DNA from: Rhynchopus sp. YZ270_cl-10
Lineage: Eukaryota > Euglenozoa > Diplonemea > Diplonemida > Diplonemidae
Length of the DNA stretch: 64,000 nt
Direction: 5' to 3'
NCBI GenBank assembly: GCA_964035575.1
Contig: OZ037835.1
Location: 1,968,501-2,032,500 of the forward strand
Part shown: positions 19,592 to 30,497 of the stretch, piece after piece
Position numbering within the stretch: the first letter of the stretch is position 1
Layout of the letters: each line of letters opens with the position of its first letter
The notes under the pieces: model-generated
What the model saw: only the letters and a program-made list of their open reading frames with translations
Told to the model about the DNA's origin: nothing
Database searches by the model: none
Translations under genes and position numbers: made by a program

Positions 19592-21096
19592 CCGTGCTGC
19601 CGCCGCCTCCCCTCTGCCCGCTGCAGTGCACCCGCACACACCGCTCCCGAGCACTCTGGGTGGCGTGATGGCAGCCCACGACACACCTATGGCATGGCAG
19701 GTGCCGCACACACCACTCTATAGTGGTAGGTAAGGGGGAGGGAGGTGTGCAAAGTGGAAGTGGTGTGGTGATTGAGATCATACAGTGTGGAGCTCATCTT
19801 CGGGGGAGGGGGTCTTTTTTTTTTTTAACCAAAAGAAAACCGACGCAGGAGCTTTTCTTGGAACTGTTTTATTCTCCCTACCCTAACAACATCACATTTC
19901 AGAAAAACATTGTTTTTTCGTTTTTGTTCACTTTCTTTTCTTCTCCCTCACACCTGTTTGCTGTGAATTAAATTTTTTCGTTTTTTCCTGGTCGCATACT
20001 GCGAGTTTTCCTGGAAGCGCAGGAAAAATGACTGGGGAGTGTTGGTGGCTCCGTGACGCCACAGAGCCGGCACACTCGTTGAGTGCCTCACAAAACCTAA
20101 AAATTTATTCCGCTTTGATTTTATTTATTGTCTTCACGCTATATTGTTGTTGTTGGGTTGGGAAATAAAAGAAAAACGAGAAACGCTAATTGTATTTTTG
20201 GCCCCCCTCTGTGAGTATTGATTGAATTGGAGTCGGGGAGCACAATCAAAGGGCAATGAAAGGAAAACAATGAACATTAAACAAGCTAGAAAAGAGACAG
20301 TATATATTTCCGAACACACACACACACATTATTCAAATCATTCAATCCGAAAGAGCCCAATCATTTCGGTTTGTATTATTTCCTTACAAACCGTACGCGT
20401 ACCGCTTCGTATGTTTGTATACAAAATAATAATGTTATCGGGACTTTTTAAAAGAGGAGGGGGAAGAAAACAGCGTTTTATGAGTAGAATACAGTATTAG
20501 TTGGGAAGTCCAGGTACCGATAAACAAAAAGGGGATGCGTCCAATGAAAATCACGTCAGTAGAAGAGTTCAATAATGTAGCTTTTATTATATTCCTTCTT
20601 TTTTTTTTTCGGGGACATGACACTTGTGACATATCTTAGGAAATCTTTTAGTATACGCGAAGACGATTCTCGTGCTCCTCACTTCTCCCCCACACTATGT
20701 CAATACAACAGGTTAGACCGTTTGGTCTGGGAGGGTTTGGGGTTTTTCTTCTTATTTTTCTCTCAGTTCAATCTTGAACTATTTCGAGAGGATCTTTTAT
20801 ATTTTTTCAAAAAAATAAAAAATGAAAAAAAAAAAAAACTGTGTGATCTGGGTGAGGAAGCGTTCCAACTTTTCAATATCTCACCCATTTTTTCTATTCG
20901 CGATTTTGTCCCCACCCCGTTTTAGAATCAACAAAGTGTGTACATTAAGATTTTAGTCGAAACTTTCCCCAGAATTAGCGACCCCTGTACAAGATTACTG
21001 TCTTGCATGTGTGTTCTTCGTTCTTTCTCGTCACCCACAACCTCTGCTCAAAAAGAACCCAACACAAAAGACACAGCAACAATACACAAACACACG
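19592..21096. other. Intergenic between ankyrin copies 2 and 3
   Basis: 19592 to about 19810 is the full-length tail I 3' flank, including the small hairpin ACCACT-CTAT-AGTGGT and a G-rich run. 20433-20600 is the AAAAGAGGAGGGGGAAGAAAAC...CAATGAAAATCACGTC block also at 22797, 25172, 28140 and 28760. 20855-20960 is the GAGGAAGCGTTCC module. The leader before copy 3 keeps only the last part of module T and the CA-rich stretch. I see no gene in 19812-20430. Confidence 0.5.
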
Positions 21097-22551
21097 ATGC
21101 CGAAGCGACACGCAGACAGCACGCAGGACGAGAACCCACGAAAGAGAAGACAGCTTTCTGCAGACGAGGCCTTCGTGGAGGCTGCCAGGAACGGCGACAC
21201 GACTACCGTGCGGGCGTTCCTTGAAGAGGAGTTCAACCCAGACAGAAAGAAAGTGTCCTTCGATGCTGCACACGAGGCATGCAGAGGGAACCACGATGAA
21301 TGCCTCGCACTGCTTCTTCCGTATGTTGAGACAACGCAGATGGGCTTTGGGATCCTGCTGAGTGAGTGTGTCTACGCAGACCACGTTGCGTGCACGGAGG
21401 TCCTCTTGCAGCATTGGAAGTCTGTCTGCAACAACGTGGCGTTTGTCCCTCACAAGTCCAAACACAGCACAGGTCAGTCAGCGGGTGTCTTTCCGGCCAT
21501 GTGGTTAGACCCTGCAGTGTGTCGTGTCTTGATTGAGGCAGGGGCAGACGTAAATATCAAAGACAAGGAACGACTTTCACCTCTGCACTATGCATGCTGT
21601 AGAGCAGCACTTGACGTTGTGAAGATGTTGGTTGAAGCAGGTGCGGGAGTGTGTGCCACAGACGATATAGGGAACACGTGTCTTATCCGTGCCGCTCGTT
21701 GTGGACGCAACGAGACTGTGCGCTATCTTGTGGACTTGCCAGATGTTGATATGAATCACCAAGACAGTGATGACCGCACTGCGTTGCTCTTGGCAGTTGA
21801 GAATGAGTACACAAAGGTGGTGCAGGTGCTGATTGATGCAGGTGCAGACATCGACACACAGAACAGCAACGGGTTTTCACCTCTGCGCGCTGCTTGTGAA
21901 TCAGAAGAACTCGAAGTTGTGAAGACGTTTGTCAGAGCAGGTGTGGGAGTGGGTGCAACAAACGACGGAGGGGACACGTGTCTTATCACTGCGGCATGTA
22001 GTGGGCTCACCGAGACTGTGCGCTATCTTTTGTGCTTGCCAGAGGTGGATGTGAATCACCGCGGGGCTGACAACCAGACTGCGTTGCACTATGCTGTTCT
22101 TAAGAAGTACACAGACGTGGTGCAGGTGCTGATTGATGCAGGTGCAGACGTCGACACACAGAACAACGACGGATATACGCCTCTGCATTCTGCTTGCGAT
22201 TCAGGAACACTTGACGTTGTGAAGATGTTGGTCAATGCGGGTGCGGGAGTGCGTGTCACAGACAATGATGGATGCACGTGTCTTATCCTTGCGGCACGTT
22301 TTGGACACACCGAGACTGTGCGCTATCTTGTGGGCTTACCAGAGGTGGAACTGAATCACCGAGACACCGAAAAGAACTACACTGCGTTGCAGTATGCGGT
22401 GGGGCAAAAGCACACAGACGTTGCACAGGTGCTGCTTGATGTATTGTACTTGCAGTTTGAACAGCAACAGCAAGAGCAGCAACAACAACAGGCCGTGCTC
22501 CTGAGGCTCCTGGAGAAGGAGAAGCAACGCTCGCAGCAGCGGCAGCAGTGA
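21097..22551 (+). CDS. Ankyrin-repeat protein, family copy 3, three super-repeats, tail I
   Basis: 484 aa. Family N-terminus with bipartite nuclear signal; one extra Glu pair (EEEFNPDRKK) in the N-terminal domain; hypervariable segment PHKSKHSTGQSAGVF; PAMWLDP in place of PAMWSDP. Three A-B-C units, the second unusual (SEELEVVKTFVRAGVGVGATN and LLCLPEVDVNHRG). Tail I with Gln/Glu run and coil. A 393-bp piece of this gene (21759-22152) is copied at 25331-25723. The start is the family ATG although the frame stays open upstream to 20938. Confidence 0.9.
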   Translation: MPKRHADSTQDENPRKRRQLSADEAFVEAARNGDTTTVRAFLEEEFNPDRKKVSFDAAHEACRGNHDECLALLLPYVETTQMGFGILLSECVYADHVACTEVLLQHWKSVCNNVAFVPHKSKHSTGQSAGVFPAMWLDPAVCRVLIEAGADVNIKDKERLSPLHYACCRAALDVVKMLVEAGAGVCATDDIGNTCLIRAARCGRNETVRYLVDLPDVDMNHQDSDDRTALLLAVENEYTKVVQVLIDAGADIDTQNSNGFSPLRAACESEELEVVKTFVRAGVGVGATNDGGDTCLITAACSGLTETVRYLLCLPEVDVNHRGADNQTALHYAVLKKYTDVVQVLIDAGADVDTQNNDGYTPLHSACDSGTLDVVKMLVNAGAGVRVTDNDGCTCLILAARFGHTETVRYLVGLPEVELNHRDTEKNYTALQYAVGQKHTDVAQVLLDVLYLQFEQQQQEQQQQQAVLLRLLEKEKQRSQQRQQ

Positions 22552-23502
22552 CCGTGCTGCCCCCGCCTCCCCTCTGCCCGCTGCAGTGCACCCGCACACA
22601 CCGCTCCCGAGCACTCTGGGTGGCGTGGTGGCAGCCCACGACACACCTATGGCATGGCAGGTGCCGGACACACCACTCTATAGTGGTAGGTAAGGGGGAG
22701 GGAGGTGTGCAAGGTGGAAGTGGTGTGGTGATTGAGATCATACAGTGTGGAGCTCATCTTCGGGGGAGGGGGTCTAAGATAATGATCGCGGGACTTTTTA
22801 AAAGAGGAGGGGGAAGAAAACAGCGTTTTATCAGTAGAATACTTGGGAACTCGAGGTGACCCTAACAGTATGTTTTTGTCATTGCTTTCTGCGCATTCCT
22901 GCAAAGAAGCCGTCGAAGATGCCGTCCACCAACAGACATGCATTTACACAGTTGTGTTTCAAAAGTGTTCAAATACATCCCCTTTGTGTGCTCTGGGGTG
23001 AGGAAGCGTTCCAACTCTTTAACCTCTCCCCCACCTTTTCCCGCGATTTTTACCCCCCCGGTTTTTTAGAATCAACAGAGAGTTACGTTGAGACCTCAAA
23101 TAGCCTTGCTTTGCACTCTCCTCAATTCTGTCTCAATCTCTGTTGCCTTTTAAACAGAAGTGGAGCCTTATGACTGACGTGAGCGCGGTTACTGGTGTGG
23201 GTGATGAGGTGTTGTGTTGAGGACACCTGTGCACTTGATGCTGTGCGATAACGGTGACCAAGCACGAGAGGCGTGAGGTTCATCTTATAGACTCTTCCTT
23301 CAGATGTTAACCACGAAATGGGTGTAGGACTGCATGGTTGGGTCCAGCCTGGTACACTGGCACGAGCGGGCTGTTGTATTTCAAGTCAACTTTCTTTTTG
23401 AGGATACAAAAAGATCACTGTCTTGCATGTGTGTTCTCTCGTCACCCAGATCCTCTGCACAAAAAGAAGGCAACAAACACAGCACAAATACACATACACA
23501 CA
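22552..23502. other. Intergenic between ankyrin copies 3 and 4
   Basis: Full tail I 3' flank (to about 22772), then a truncated AAAAGAGGAGGGGG block. The stretch from about 22745 to 23290 is a near-duplicate of 42263-42780, with a few short gaps. Leader module T begins about 23358. No gene seen. Confidence 0.55.
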
Positions 23503-24933
23503 ATGCCGAAGCGACACGCAGACAGCACGCAGGACGAGAACCCACGAAAGAGAAGACAGCTTTCTGCAGACGAGGCCTTCGTGGAGGCTGCCAGGAACGG
23601 CGACACGACTGCCGTGCGGGCGTTCCTTGAGAAGTTCAACCCAGACAGAAAGAAAGTGGCCCTCGATGCTGCACACGAGACATGCAGAGGGAACCACGAT
23701 GAATGCCTCACACTGCTTCTCCCGCATGTTGAGACAACGCAGATGGGCTTTGGGATGCTGCTGAGTGAGTGTGTCCACGCAGACCACGTTGCGTGCACGG
23801 AGGTCCTCTTGCAGCATTGGAAGTCTGTCTGCAACAACGTGGCGTTTGTCAGGAACGATACCAAACACAACGCAGATCGGTCAGCGGGTCTCTGTCCGGC
23901 CATGTGGTCAGACCCTGCAGTGTGTCGTGTTTTGATTGATGCAGGGGCAGACTTACATACAAAAAACGAGTGGCAAGAGTCGCCTCTGCGCTATGCCTGC
24001 AAAGAAGGAGCACTTGACGTTGTGAAGATGTTGGTTGAAGCAGGTGCGAGAGTGCGTGACACAGGCAAAAACGATGGACTCACGTGTCTTTTCGATGCGG
24101 TGCGTAACGAATACATCGAGATTGTGCGCTATCTTTTGTGCTTGCCAGAGGTTGATGTGAATCACCAAGATGCGGAAGACTACACTCCGTTGCACGATGC
24201 GGCGGGGCACACAGTGGTGCAGGTGCTGATTGATGCAGGTGCAGACGTCGACACACAGAACGACGAGGGATGTTCGCCTCTGCACTCTGCTTGTGAATCA
24301 CGAGAACTTGACATTGTGAAGACGTTGGTCAGAGCAGGTGCGGGAGTGCGTGCCGCAAATGACAAAGGAGAGACGTGTCTTATCACTGCAGTGCATCATG
24401 GACGCATAGAGATTGTGCGCTATCTTGTGGGCTTGCCAGAGGTTGATGTGAATCACCGAGATGATGAGCTCAAGACTGCGTTGCACTATGCTGTTCTTGA
24501 GAAGTACACAGACGTTGTGCAGGTGCTGATTGATGCAGGTGCAGACATCGACACACAGAACAACGAGGGATATTCACCTCTGCACTCTGCTTGTAGATCA
24601 GGAGCACTTGACATTGTGAAGATGTTGGTCAGAGCAGGTGCGGGAGTGTGTGTCACAGACAATGATGGGTGCACGTGTCTTATCCTTGCGGCACGTTTTA
24701 GACACACCGAGACTGTGCGCTATCTTGTGGGCTTGCCAGAGGTGGATGTGAATCACCGAGACACCGAAAAGAACTACACTGCGTTGCAGTGTGCGGTGGA
24801 GGAAAAGCACACAGACATCGTGCAGTTGCTGCTTGATGTATTGTACTTGCAGTTTGAACAGCTACAACAACAGGCCGTGCTCCTGAGGCTCCTGGAGAAG
24901 GAGAAGCAACGCTCGCAGCAGCGGCAGCAGTGA
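23503..24933 (+). CDS. Ankyrin-repeat protein, family copy 4, three super-repeats, short tail I
   Basis: 476 aa. Hypervariable segment RNDTKHNADRSAGLC. The first C repeat is three residues short (DAAGHTVVQVLIDAGADVDTQN), a feature shared with copy 6 (DAVEHTVVQV), as is AVHHGRIEIVRYLVG in the second B repeat, so these two are close sisters. The Gln run of the tail is reduced to LQQQ before AVLLRLLEKEKQRSQQRQQ, showing that run length drifts freely. Same constant CA-rich leader and start as the other copies. Confidence 0.9.
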   Translation: MPKRHADSTQDENPRKRRQLSADEAFVEAARNGDTTAVRAFLEKFNPDRKKVALDAAHETCRGNHDECLTLLLPHVETTQMGFGMLLSECVHADHVACTEVLLQHWKSVCNNVAFVRNDTKHNADRSAGLCPAMWSDPAVCRVLIDAGADLHTKNEWQESPLRYACKEGALDVVKMLVEAGARVRDTGKNDGLTCLFDAVRNEYIEIVRYLLCLPEVDVNHQDAEDYTPLHDAAGHTVVQVLIDAGADVDTQNDEGCSPLHSACESRELDIVKTLVRAGAGVRAANDKGETCLITAVHHGRIEIVRYLVGLPEVDVNHRDDELKTALHYAVLEKYTDVVQVLIDAGADIDTQNNEGYSPLHSACRSGALDIVKMLVRAGAGVCVTDNDGCTCLILAARFRHTETVRYLVGLPEVDVNHRDTEKNYTALQCAVEEKHTDIVQLLLDVLYLQFEQLQQQAVLLRLLEKEKQRSQQRQQ

Positions 24934-25330
24934 CCGTGCTGCCCCCGCCTCCCCTCTGCCCGCTGCAGTGCACCCGCACACACCGCTCCCGAGCACTCTG
25001 GGTGGCGTGGTGGCAGCCCACGACACACCTATGGCATGGCATGTGCCGCACACACCACTCTATAGTGGTAGGTAAGGGGGAGGGAGGTGTGCACGGTGGA
25101 AGTGGTGTGGTGATTGAGATCATACAGTGTGGAGCTCATCTTCGGGGGAGGGGTACAGGATAATGATAGCGAGACTTTTTAAAAGAGGAGGGGGAAGAAA
25201 ACAGCGTTTTATCAGTAGAATACAGTATTAGTTGGGAAGTCCAGGTACCGATAAACAAAAGGGGATGCGTCCAATGAAATCACGTCAGTAGAAGAGTTCA
25301 ATAATGTAGGCTTTATTATTGATATTATTC
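24934..25330. other. Intergenic: tail I 3' flank and shared block
   Basis: 24934 to about 25155 is the full tail I flank. About 25172-25325 is the AAAAGAGGAGGGGG...CACGTCAGTAGAAGAGTTC block, ending where the ankyrin fragment begins. Confidence 0.6.
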
Positions 25331-25723
25331 AAGACAGTGATGACCGCACTGCGTTGCTCTTGGCAGTTGAGAATGAGTACACAAAGGTGGTGCAGGTGCT
25401 GATTGATGCAGGTGCAGACATCGACACACAGAACAGCAACGGGTTTTCACCTCTGCGCGCTGCTTGTGTATCAGAAGAACTCGAAGTTGTGAAGACGTTT
25501 GTCAGAGCAGGTGTGGGAGTGGGTGCAACAAACGACGGAGGGGACACGTGTCTTATCACTGCGGCATGTAATGGGCTCACCAAGACTGTGCGCTATCTTT
25601 TGTGCTTGCCAGAGGTGGATGTGAATCACCGCGGGGCTGACAACCACACTGCGTTGCACTGTGCTGTTCTTAAGAAGTACACCGACGTGGTGCAGGTGCT
25701 GATTGATGCAGGTGCAGACGTCG
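25331..25723 (+). pseudogene. Ankyrin fragment copied from family copy 3
   Basis: Nearly identical to 21759-22152, with only a handful of base changes, covering part of a C repeat, an A, a B and most of a C repeat. There is no N-terminus, leader or tail. The homology stops sharply at GCAGACGTCG, where unrelated sequence TAAGCTTTCATTTTC follows. The frame stays open to 25794 but the extra residues are not ankyrin. It looks like a recent stray copy rather than a gene. Confidence 0.85.
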
Positions 25724-26439
25724 TAAGCTTTCATTTTCATGTAGCATGTGGTAGTATGTGGCATGTGGTGGTATTTCAACCAAATACAAAATGAACACTA
25801 CTCTTCTCTTTTTCGCGTGGAGATATTTTTCCACTATCTTTACAAATATCAAAACAACAGCAAAGACAAATGCTCAAGTGGCACCGCACTTTGATTCATA
25901 CACGCAACACTAAATGCACTTTCACCCTTTTTTTTCCGCTTTTATGTTTCACCAGGATTTGAGCGCACAAATAAAGACTCGATCTTTTCCCTTTACCAAT
26001 TGTGATATCAGGTGCTACCACGCACACGTGACGTCCTCTGTTTTTAGCAGCATTTAACCAGAGAGAAACGTTTCCCGTTCGTTAACCTGTGGAACAACAA
26101 CCAATCACATTGGGTGGCAGCATCAGAGGTTTTCCTTGCACTATAAATGATTTTGGTAACTATTGTCTTTTTTGTTACGCAACGAGAGTAGACTACTTCG
26201 TTTCTGTTGTTGTTGTTGTTGTTGTTTTTGTTGTATTTGTTTTTTTCAGTTTCCTTCCCACCCCCTCCCTGAAGCCCTTTCCTTTCCCCCTCTCCCCCAG
26301 TAGACCCAAAACCCTGTTTGTAGAATACGGCAACCCCCTCCACGTGTACATTTTTGTCATTGCGTTCTGCATATTGCGTCAGAGAAGCCGTCCACGCACA
26401 AAAAGAAACAGCACAACAGCAACAATACACAAACACACA
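25724..26439. other. Intergenic and leader of ankyrin copy 6
   Basis: 25950-26230 matches 14740-15000 upstream of copy 1, including CACTATAAATGATTTTGG, which has a TATA-like core. Leader module P lies at about 26253-26371, followed directly by a short CA-rich leader; module T is absent. Confidence 0.55.
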
Positions 26440-27894
26440 ATGCCGAAGCGACACGCAGACAGCACGCAGGACGAGAACCCACGAAAGAGAAGACAGCTTT
26501 CTGCAGACGAGGTCTTCGTGGAGGCTGCCGGGAACGGCGACACGACTGCCGTGCGGGCGTTCCTTGAGAAGTTGAACCCAAGGGCCTTCGATGCTGCGCA
26601 CGAGGCATGCAGAGGGAACCACGATGAATGCCTCACACTGCTTCTTCCGTATGTTGAGACAACGCAGATGGGCTTTGGGATGCTGCTGAGTGAGTGTGTC
26701 CACGCAGACCACGTTGCGTGCACGGAGGTCCTCTTGCAGCATTGGAAGTCTGCCTGCAACAACGTGGCGTTTGTCAGGCACGAGTCCAAGCGCAACGCAC
26801 GTAGGTCAGCGTATGCTTGTCCGGCCATGTGGTCAGACCCTGCAGTGTGTCGCGTCTTGATTGATGCAGGGGCAGACTTACATACAAAAAACGAACGCCA
26901 AGAGTCGCCTCTGCGCTGTGCTTGCCAAAAAGGATCACTTGACGTTGTGAAGATGTTGGTTGAAGCAGGTGCAGGAGTGCGTGCCACAGACAACGAAGGA
27001 CTCACGTGTCTTTTCGATGCGGCGCGTAATAATGGACGCATCGAGATTGTTCGCTATCTTGTGGGCTTGCCAGAGGTGGATGTGAATCACCGAGATGTGA
27101 CAAACTACACTCCGTTGCACGACGCGGTGGAGCACACAGTGGTGCAGGTGCTGATTGATGCAGGTGCAGACGTCGACACACAGAACGACGAGGGAAATTC
27201 ACCTCTGCACTGTGCTTGTGTATCACGAGAACTTGACGTTGTGAAGACGTTGGTCAGAGCAGGTGCGGGAGTGCGTGACACAAATGAGGAAGGAGAGACG
27301 TGTCTTATCACTGCAGTGCATCATGGACGCATAGAGATTGTGCGCTATCTTGTGGGCTTGCCAGAGGTGGATGTGAATCACCGAGATGCGGATAACTTCA
27401 CTGCATTGCACTACGCTGTTCTTGAGAAGCACGCAGACGTGGTGCAGGTGCTGATTGATGCGGGTGCAGACATCGACACACAGAACAACGAGGGAAACTC
27501 ACCTCTGCACGTTGCTTGTAGATCAGGATCACTTGACGTTGTGAAGATGTTGGTCAGAGCAGGTGCGGAAGTGTGTGCCACAGACAATGATGGGTGCACG
27601 TGTCTTATCCTTGCGGCACGTTTTGGACACACCGAGACTGTGCGCTATCTTGTGGGCTTGCCAGAGGTGGATGTGAATCACCGAGACACTGAAAAGAACT
27701 ACACTGCGTTGCAGTATGCGGTGGAGGAAAAGCACACAGAAGTTGCACAGATGCTGCTTGATGCGTTGTACTTGCAGTTTGAACAGCAAGAGCAAGAGCA
27801 GCAACAACAACAACAACACCAACAGCAACAACAGGCCGTGCTCCTGAGGCTCCTGGAGAAGGAGAAGCAACGCTCGCAGCAGCGGCAGCAGTGA
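26440..27894 (+). CDS. Ankyrin-repeat protein, family copy 6, three super-repeats, long tail I
   Basis: 484 aa. The N-terminal domain has lost four residues (KLNPRAFDAAHEAC). Hypervariable segment RHESKRNARRSAYAC, the same as in copy 12 at 47451, so the segment can be shared between otherwise different copies. Three A-B-C units with the short first C repeat of copy 4. The tail is the longest, a mixed Gln/Glu/His run before the coil. The open frame extends upstream through the leader to 26089, but the family ATG is the credible start. Confidence 0.9.
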   Translation: MPKRHADSTQDENPRKRRQLSADEVFVEAAGNGDTTAVRAFLEKLNPRAFDAAHEACRGNHDECLTLLLPYVETTQMGFGMLLSECVHADHVACTEVLLQHWKSACNNVAFVRHESKRNARRSAYACPAMWSDPAVCRVLIDAGADLHTKNERQESPLRCACQKGSLDVVKMLVEAGAGVRATDNEGLTCLFDAARNNGRIEIVRYLVGLPEVDVNHRDVTNYTPLHDAVEHTVVQVLIDAGADVDTQNDEGNSPLHCACVSRELDVVKTLVRAGAGVRDTNEEGETCLITAVHHGRIEIVRYLVGLPEVDVNHRDADNFTALHYAVLEKHADVVQVLIDAGADIDTQNNEGNSPLHVACRSGSLDVVKMLVRAGAEVCATDNDGCTCLILAARFGHTETVRYLVGLPEVDVNHRDTEKNYTALQYAVEEKHTEVAQMLLDALYLQFEQQEQEQQQQQQHQQQQQAVLLRLLEKEKQRSQQRQQ

Positions 27895-28161
27895 CCGTGC
27901 TGCCCCCGCCTCCCCTCTGCCCACTGCCATGCACCCGCACACACTGCTCCCGAGCACTCTGGGTGGCGTGGTGGCAGCCCACGACACACCTATGGCATGG
28001 CAGGTGCCGCACACACCACTCTATAGTGGTAGGTAAGGGGGAGGGAGGTGTGCAAGGTGGAAGTGGTGTGGTGATTGAGATCATACAGTGTGGAGCTCAT
28101 CTTCGGGGGAGGGGTCTAAGATAATGATCGCGGGAGTTTTTAAAAGAGGAGGGGGAAGAAA
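27895..28161. other. Tail I 3' flank behind ankyrin copy 6
   Basis: Full 3' flank to about 28118, then the first part of the AAAAGAGGAGGGGGAAGAAAAC block, which is cut by the start of the next ankyrin fragment. Confidence 0.6.
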
Positions 28162-28512
28162 ACTGACATTGTGAAGATGTTGGTCAGAGCAGGTGCGGGA
28201 GTACGTGCGACAGACAATGATGGATGCACGTGTCTTATCCTTGCGGCACGTTGTGGACACAACGAGACTGTGCGCTATCTTGTGGGCTTGCCAGAGGTGG
28301 ATGTGAATCACCGAGACACTGTTAAGAACTACACTGCGTTGCAGTATGCGGTGGAGGAAAAGCACACAGATGTTGCACAGGTGCTGCTTGATGTATTGTA
28401 CTTGGAGTTTGAACAACAACAGCAAGAGCAGCAACAACAACAGCAACAACAGGCCGTGCTCCTGAGGCTCCTGGAGAAGGAGAAGCAACGCTCGCAGCAG
28501 CGGCAGCAGTGA
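28162..28512 (+). pseudogene. 3'-terminal ankyrin fragment, tandem duplicate
   Basis: Starts abruptly inside an A repeat (GACATTGTGAAGATGTTGG), contains one B and one C repeat, and ends with an intact tail I. Together with 28513-28735 it repeats the 3' end of copy 6 and its flank, about 590 bp, so it is best explained as a tandem duplication with a breakpoint in the AAGAAAAC sequence. It has no start codon of its own in the family position. Confidence 0.82.
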
Positions 28513-28886
28513 CCGTGCTGCCCCCGCCTCCCCTCTGCCCGCTGCAGTGCACCCGCACACACCGCTCCCGAGCACTCTGGGTGGCGTGGTGGCAGCCCAC
28601 GACACACCTATGGCATGGCAGGTGCCGCACACACCACTCTATAGTGGTAGGTAAGGGGGAGGGAGGTGTGCAAGGTGGAAGTGGTGTGGTGATTGAGATC
28701 ATACAGTGTGGAGCTCATCTTCGGGGGAGGGGTCTAAGATAATGATCGCGGGAGTTTTTAAAAGAGGAGGGGGAAGAAAACAGCGTTTTATCAGTAGAAT
28801 ACAGTATTAGTTGGGAAGTCCAGGTACCGATAAACAAAAAGGGGATGCGTCCAATGAAAATCACGTCAGTAGAAGAGTTCAATAAT
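28513..28886. other. Tail I 3' flank and shared block behind the fragment
   Basis: 28513 to about 28735 is the 3' flank; 28760-28886 is the AAAAGAGGAGGGGG...GAGTTCAATAAT block. Family similarity stops at 28886, marking the edge of the gene-poor island. Confidence 0.6.
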
Positions 28887-29371
28887 CATAGATGGTAGTC
28901 TGGCGGAGTCTGGCAGAGTCTGGCAGACTTTTTTTTGCACTTTTTCAGACTTTAAAAAGCAAAAAAAAAGTCTGGCAGACTAAAAAAAAGTCTGGCGAAA
29001 AGTCTGGCGAGAAAAAAAAGTCTGGCAGACTCCAAAAGTCTGGCGAAAAGTCTGGCGAGTGCTGGATTACGAGCAAAAAGTTGAGGGGGCCTGAAAAAAA
29101 TAATTTGGGGGCGATGCACCCCCCCCCATAGGGGGTCCGACTCCCACGTAAATTTTTGTCCGGTTTTTAATTTTTTCAATATCAGGCCATTTCCCGGGCA
29201 CCCCCGGGCGAATTCTGCCCCCAAAATAATATATCTGGGCACTGTGGGCCTAAATTCACCCTCTAGATACCCCAAAATACAAAAAAAAATGAAAAATATG
29301 GTGAAAATAGGCTATTTTGGCCTTAGGCAAAATGGCCGATTTTGACTAAAAATGGTGTCTCCAAAAAAAAA
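28887..29371. repeat. AGTCTGGC repeats and AT/G-rich island edge
   Basis: 28897-29060 holds about nine AGTCTGGCRGA/AGTCTGGCGAAA motifs, several arranged as AGTCTGGCAGACT palindromes. 29060-29371 is low-complexity sequence in which I see no gene. Confidence 0.6.
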
Positions 29372-29695
29372 ATCAAAAAAAGCCCAAAAAATAGACGAAA
29401 AAAGTCGTCTCTGGACACAATTTCGACGGAAATAAGTGGGTTGAGTCAATTGCAACCGGTTTTTCACCCTTTTGACAATTTTGCGACGCTTTTTTTGCGT
29501 TTTTTTTGTCCCCATCCCATCCCCATCCCACCCTCATCCCACCGCACGCGTTTTTTCACGTAAAAACACAAAAAAACACCGAATAAAGTGTCAAAATAGT
29601 GAAACCCTGTTTTCAATTGACTCAAAACACATTTTTGGGTCGAAATTGTGTCCAGAGACGACTTTTTTCGTCTATTTTTTGGGCTTTTTTTTGAT
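29372..29695. repeat. Long inverted repeat, 56-bp arms
   Basis: Arms 29372-29427 and 29639-29695 are reverse complements over about 56 bases, with a single length difference in an A/T run. They contain AGACGAAAAAAGTCGTCTCT, itself a small hairpin. Beyond the arms weaker pairing continues inward (TTGAGTCAATTG on both sides). The loop holds CCCATCCCCATCCCA repeats. Possibly a foldback/MITE-like element; no clear target duplication was found. Confidence 0.75.
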
Positions 29696-29905
29696 GAACA
29701 AGATAAAACAAAAAGCTTGCGTTTCTTTTATCGAACAGATTTTATTCTCCGCCCCGTACCCAAAACATAAACACCACTGTGAATCAGAAAAAATATTTTC
29801 CCTTTTCTTTTTTCTTCCACACACGCTTGTTTTTGTGCTTCGTTCATTTTTTATTAAAAAAGCTTTCCCTCCCTCCACTCCCTGCTTTCTTCTTCAAAAA
29901 ATTTT
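29696..29905. repeat. Dispersed 210-bp repeat with GATAAAACAAA hairpin
   Basis: Starts GAACAAGATAAAAC, then a hairpin (GATAAAACAAA pairing with a TTTGTTTTATC-like arm, one mismatch here), then ATTCTCCGCCCCGTACCC and CAAAACATAAACACCAC. Other copies: about 17436-17650, 60075-60290 and a partial at 62838-62920. Copies at 17.4 and 60 kb continue to TTTCGAGTGCGAAAC. It has no coding capacity. Confidence 0.65.
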
Positions 29906-29939
29906 ATGCCTTGTTGGCTAACCTGCTTGTCCAGTCGTT

Positions 29940-30497
29940 GAGCTGTGTCATACTTGGTGGTCCTGCTTGAGTAAAGTTCTTGGTTGAGCCCTGGTGTGAG
30001 ACTGAGTGCCGAGGGGGCTAGTCTTTCATGGGTGATGAGTTCTTATGGCTCTCAGGTGGGGATCGAGTATCTGATGCTCGGATATGTTTCATGTTTTTCG
30101 GCTTTTCTATGTGCCGTTGGCACTTTGTTTGTTCTTCTGCGACGCGAACACTGATGAGTTTATACTTGGTAACCCTGCGTGAGTACAGTTCTTAGATGAT
30201 CCTGGTGAGAGATTCAGTTCTTGGTTGAGCCAGGTGACGAGTTCTTGTGACGTCTCGTATGGGGGTCCTGCTTGAGTGAAGTTCTTGGTTGAGCTAGGTT
30301 AGAGATTAAGTTCTTGGTGGAGCCTAGTGATGAGTTCTCGGGATCTCTTGCATGACTTGAGTATTTTGCTCGATGGTTTTTCGTGGTTTTTTCTGTGCCT
30401 TTTGCACTCTGTTTTGTTTCTTCTGCATCACATACACTGATGAGTTTTATACTTGGTAACCCTGCGTGAGTACAGTTCTTGGATGAGCCTGGTGAGA
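29940..30497. repeat. Tandem array of a ~381-bp unit, left part
   Basis: One degenerate unit (about 29940-30204) and most of a better unit (30205-30497). The units are built of GTTCTTGGTTGAGC-type phrases and end CCTGGTGAGAG. The array is interrupted at 30497 by a 3.2-kb insertion and resumes at 33725. The phrases have no coding frame. Confidence 0.75.
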
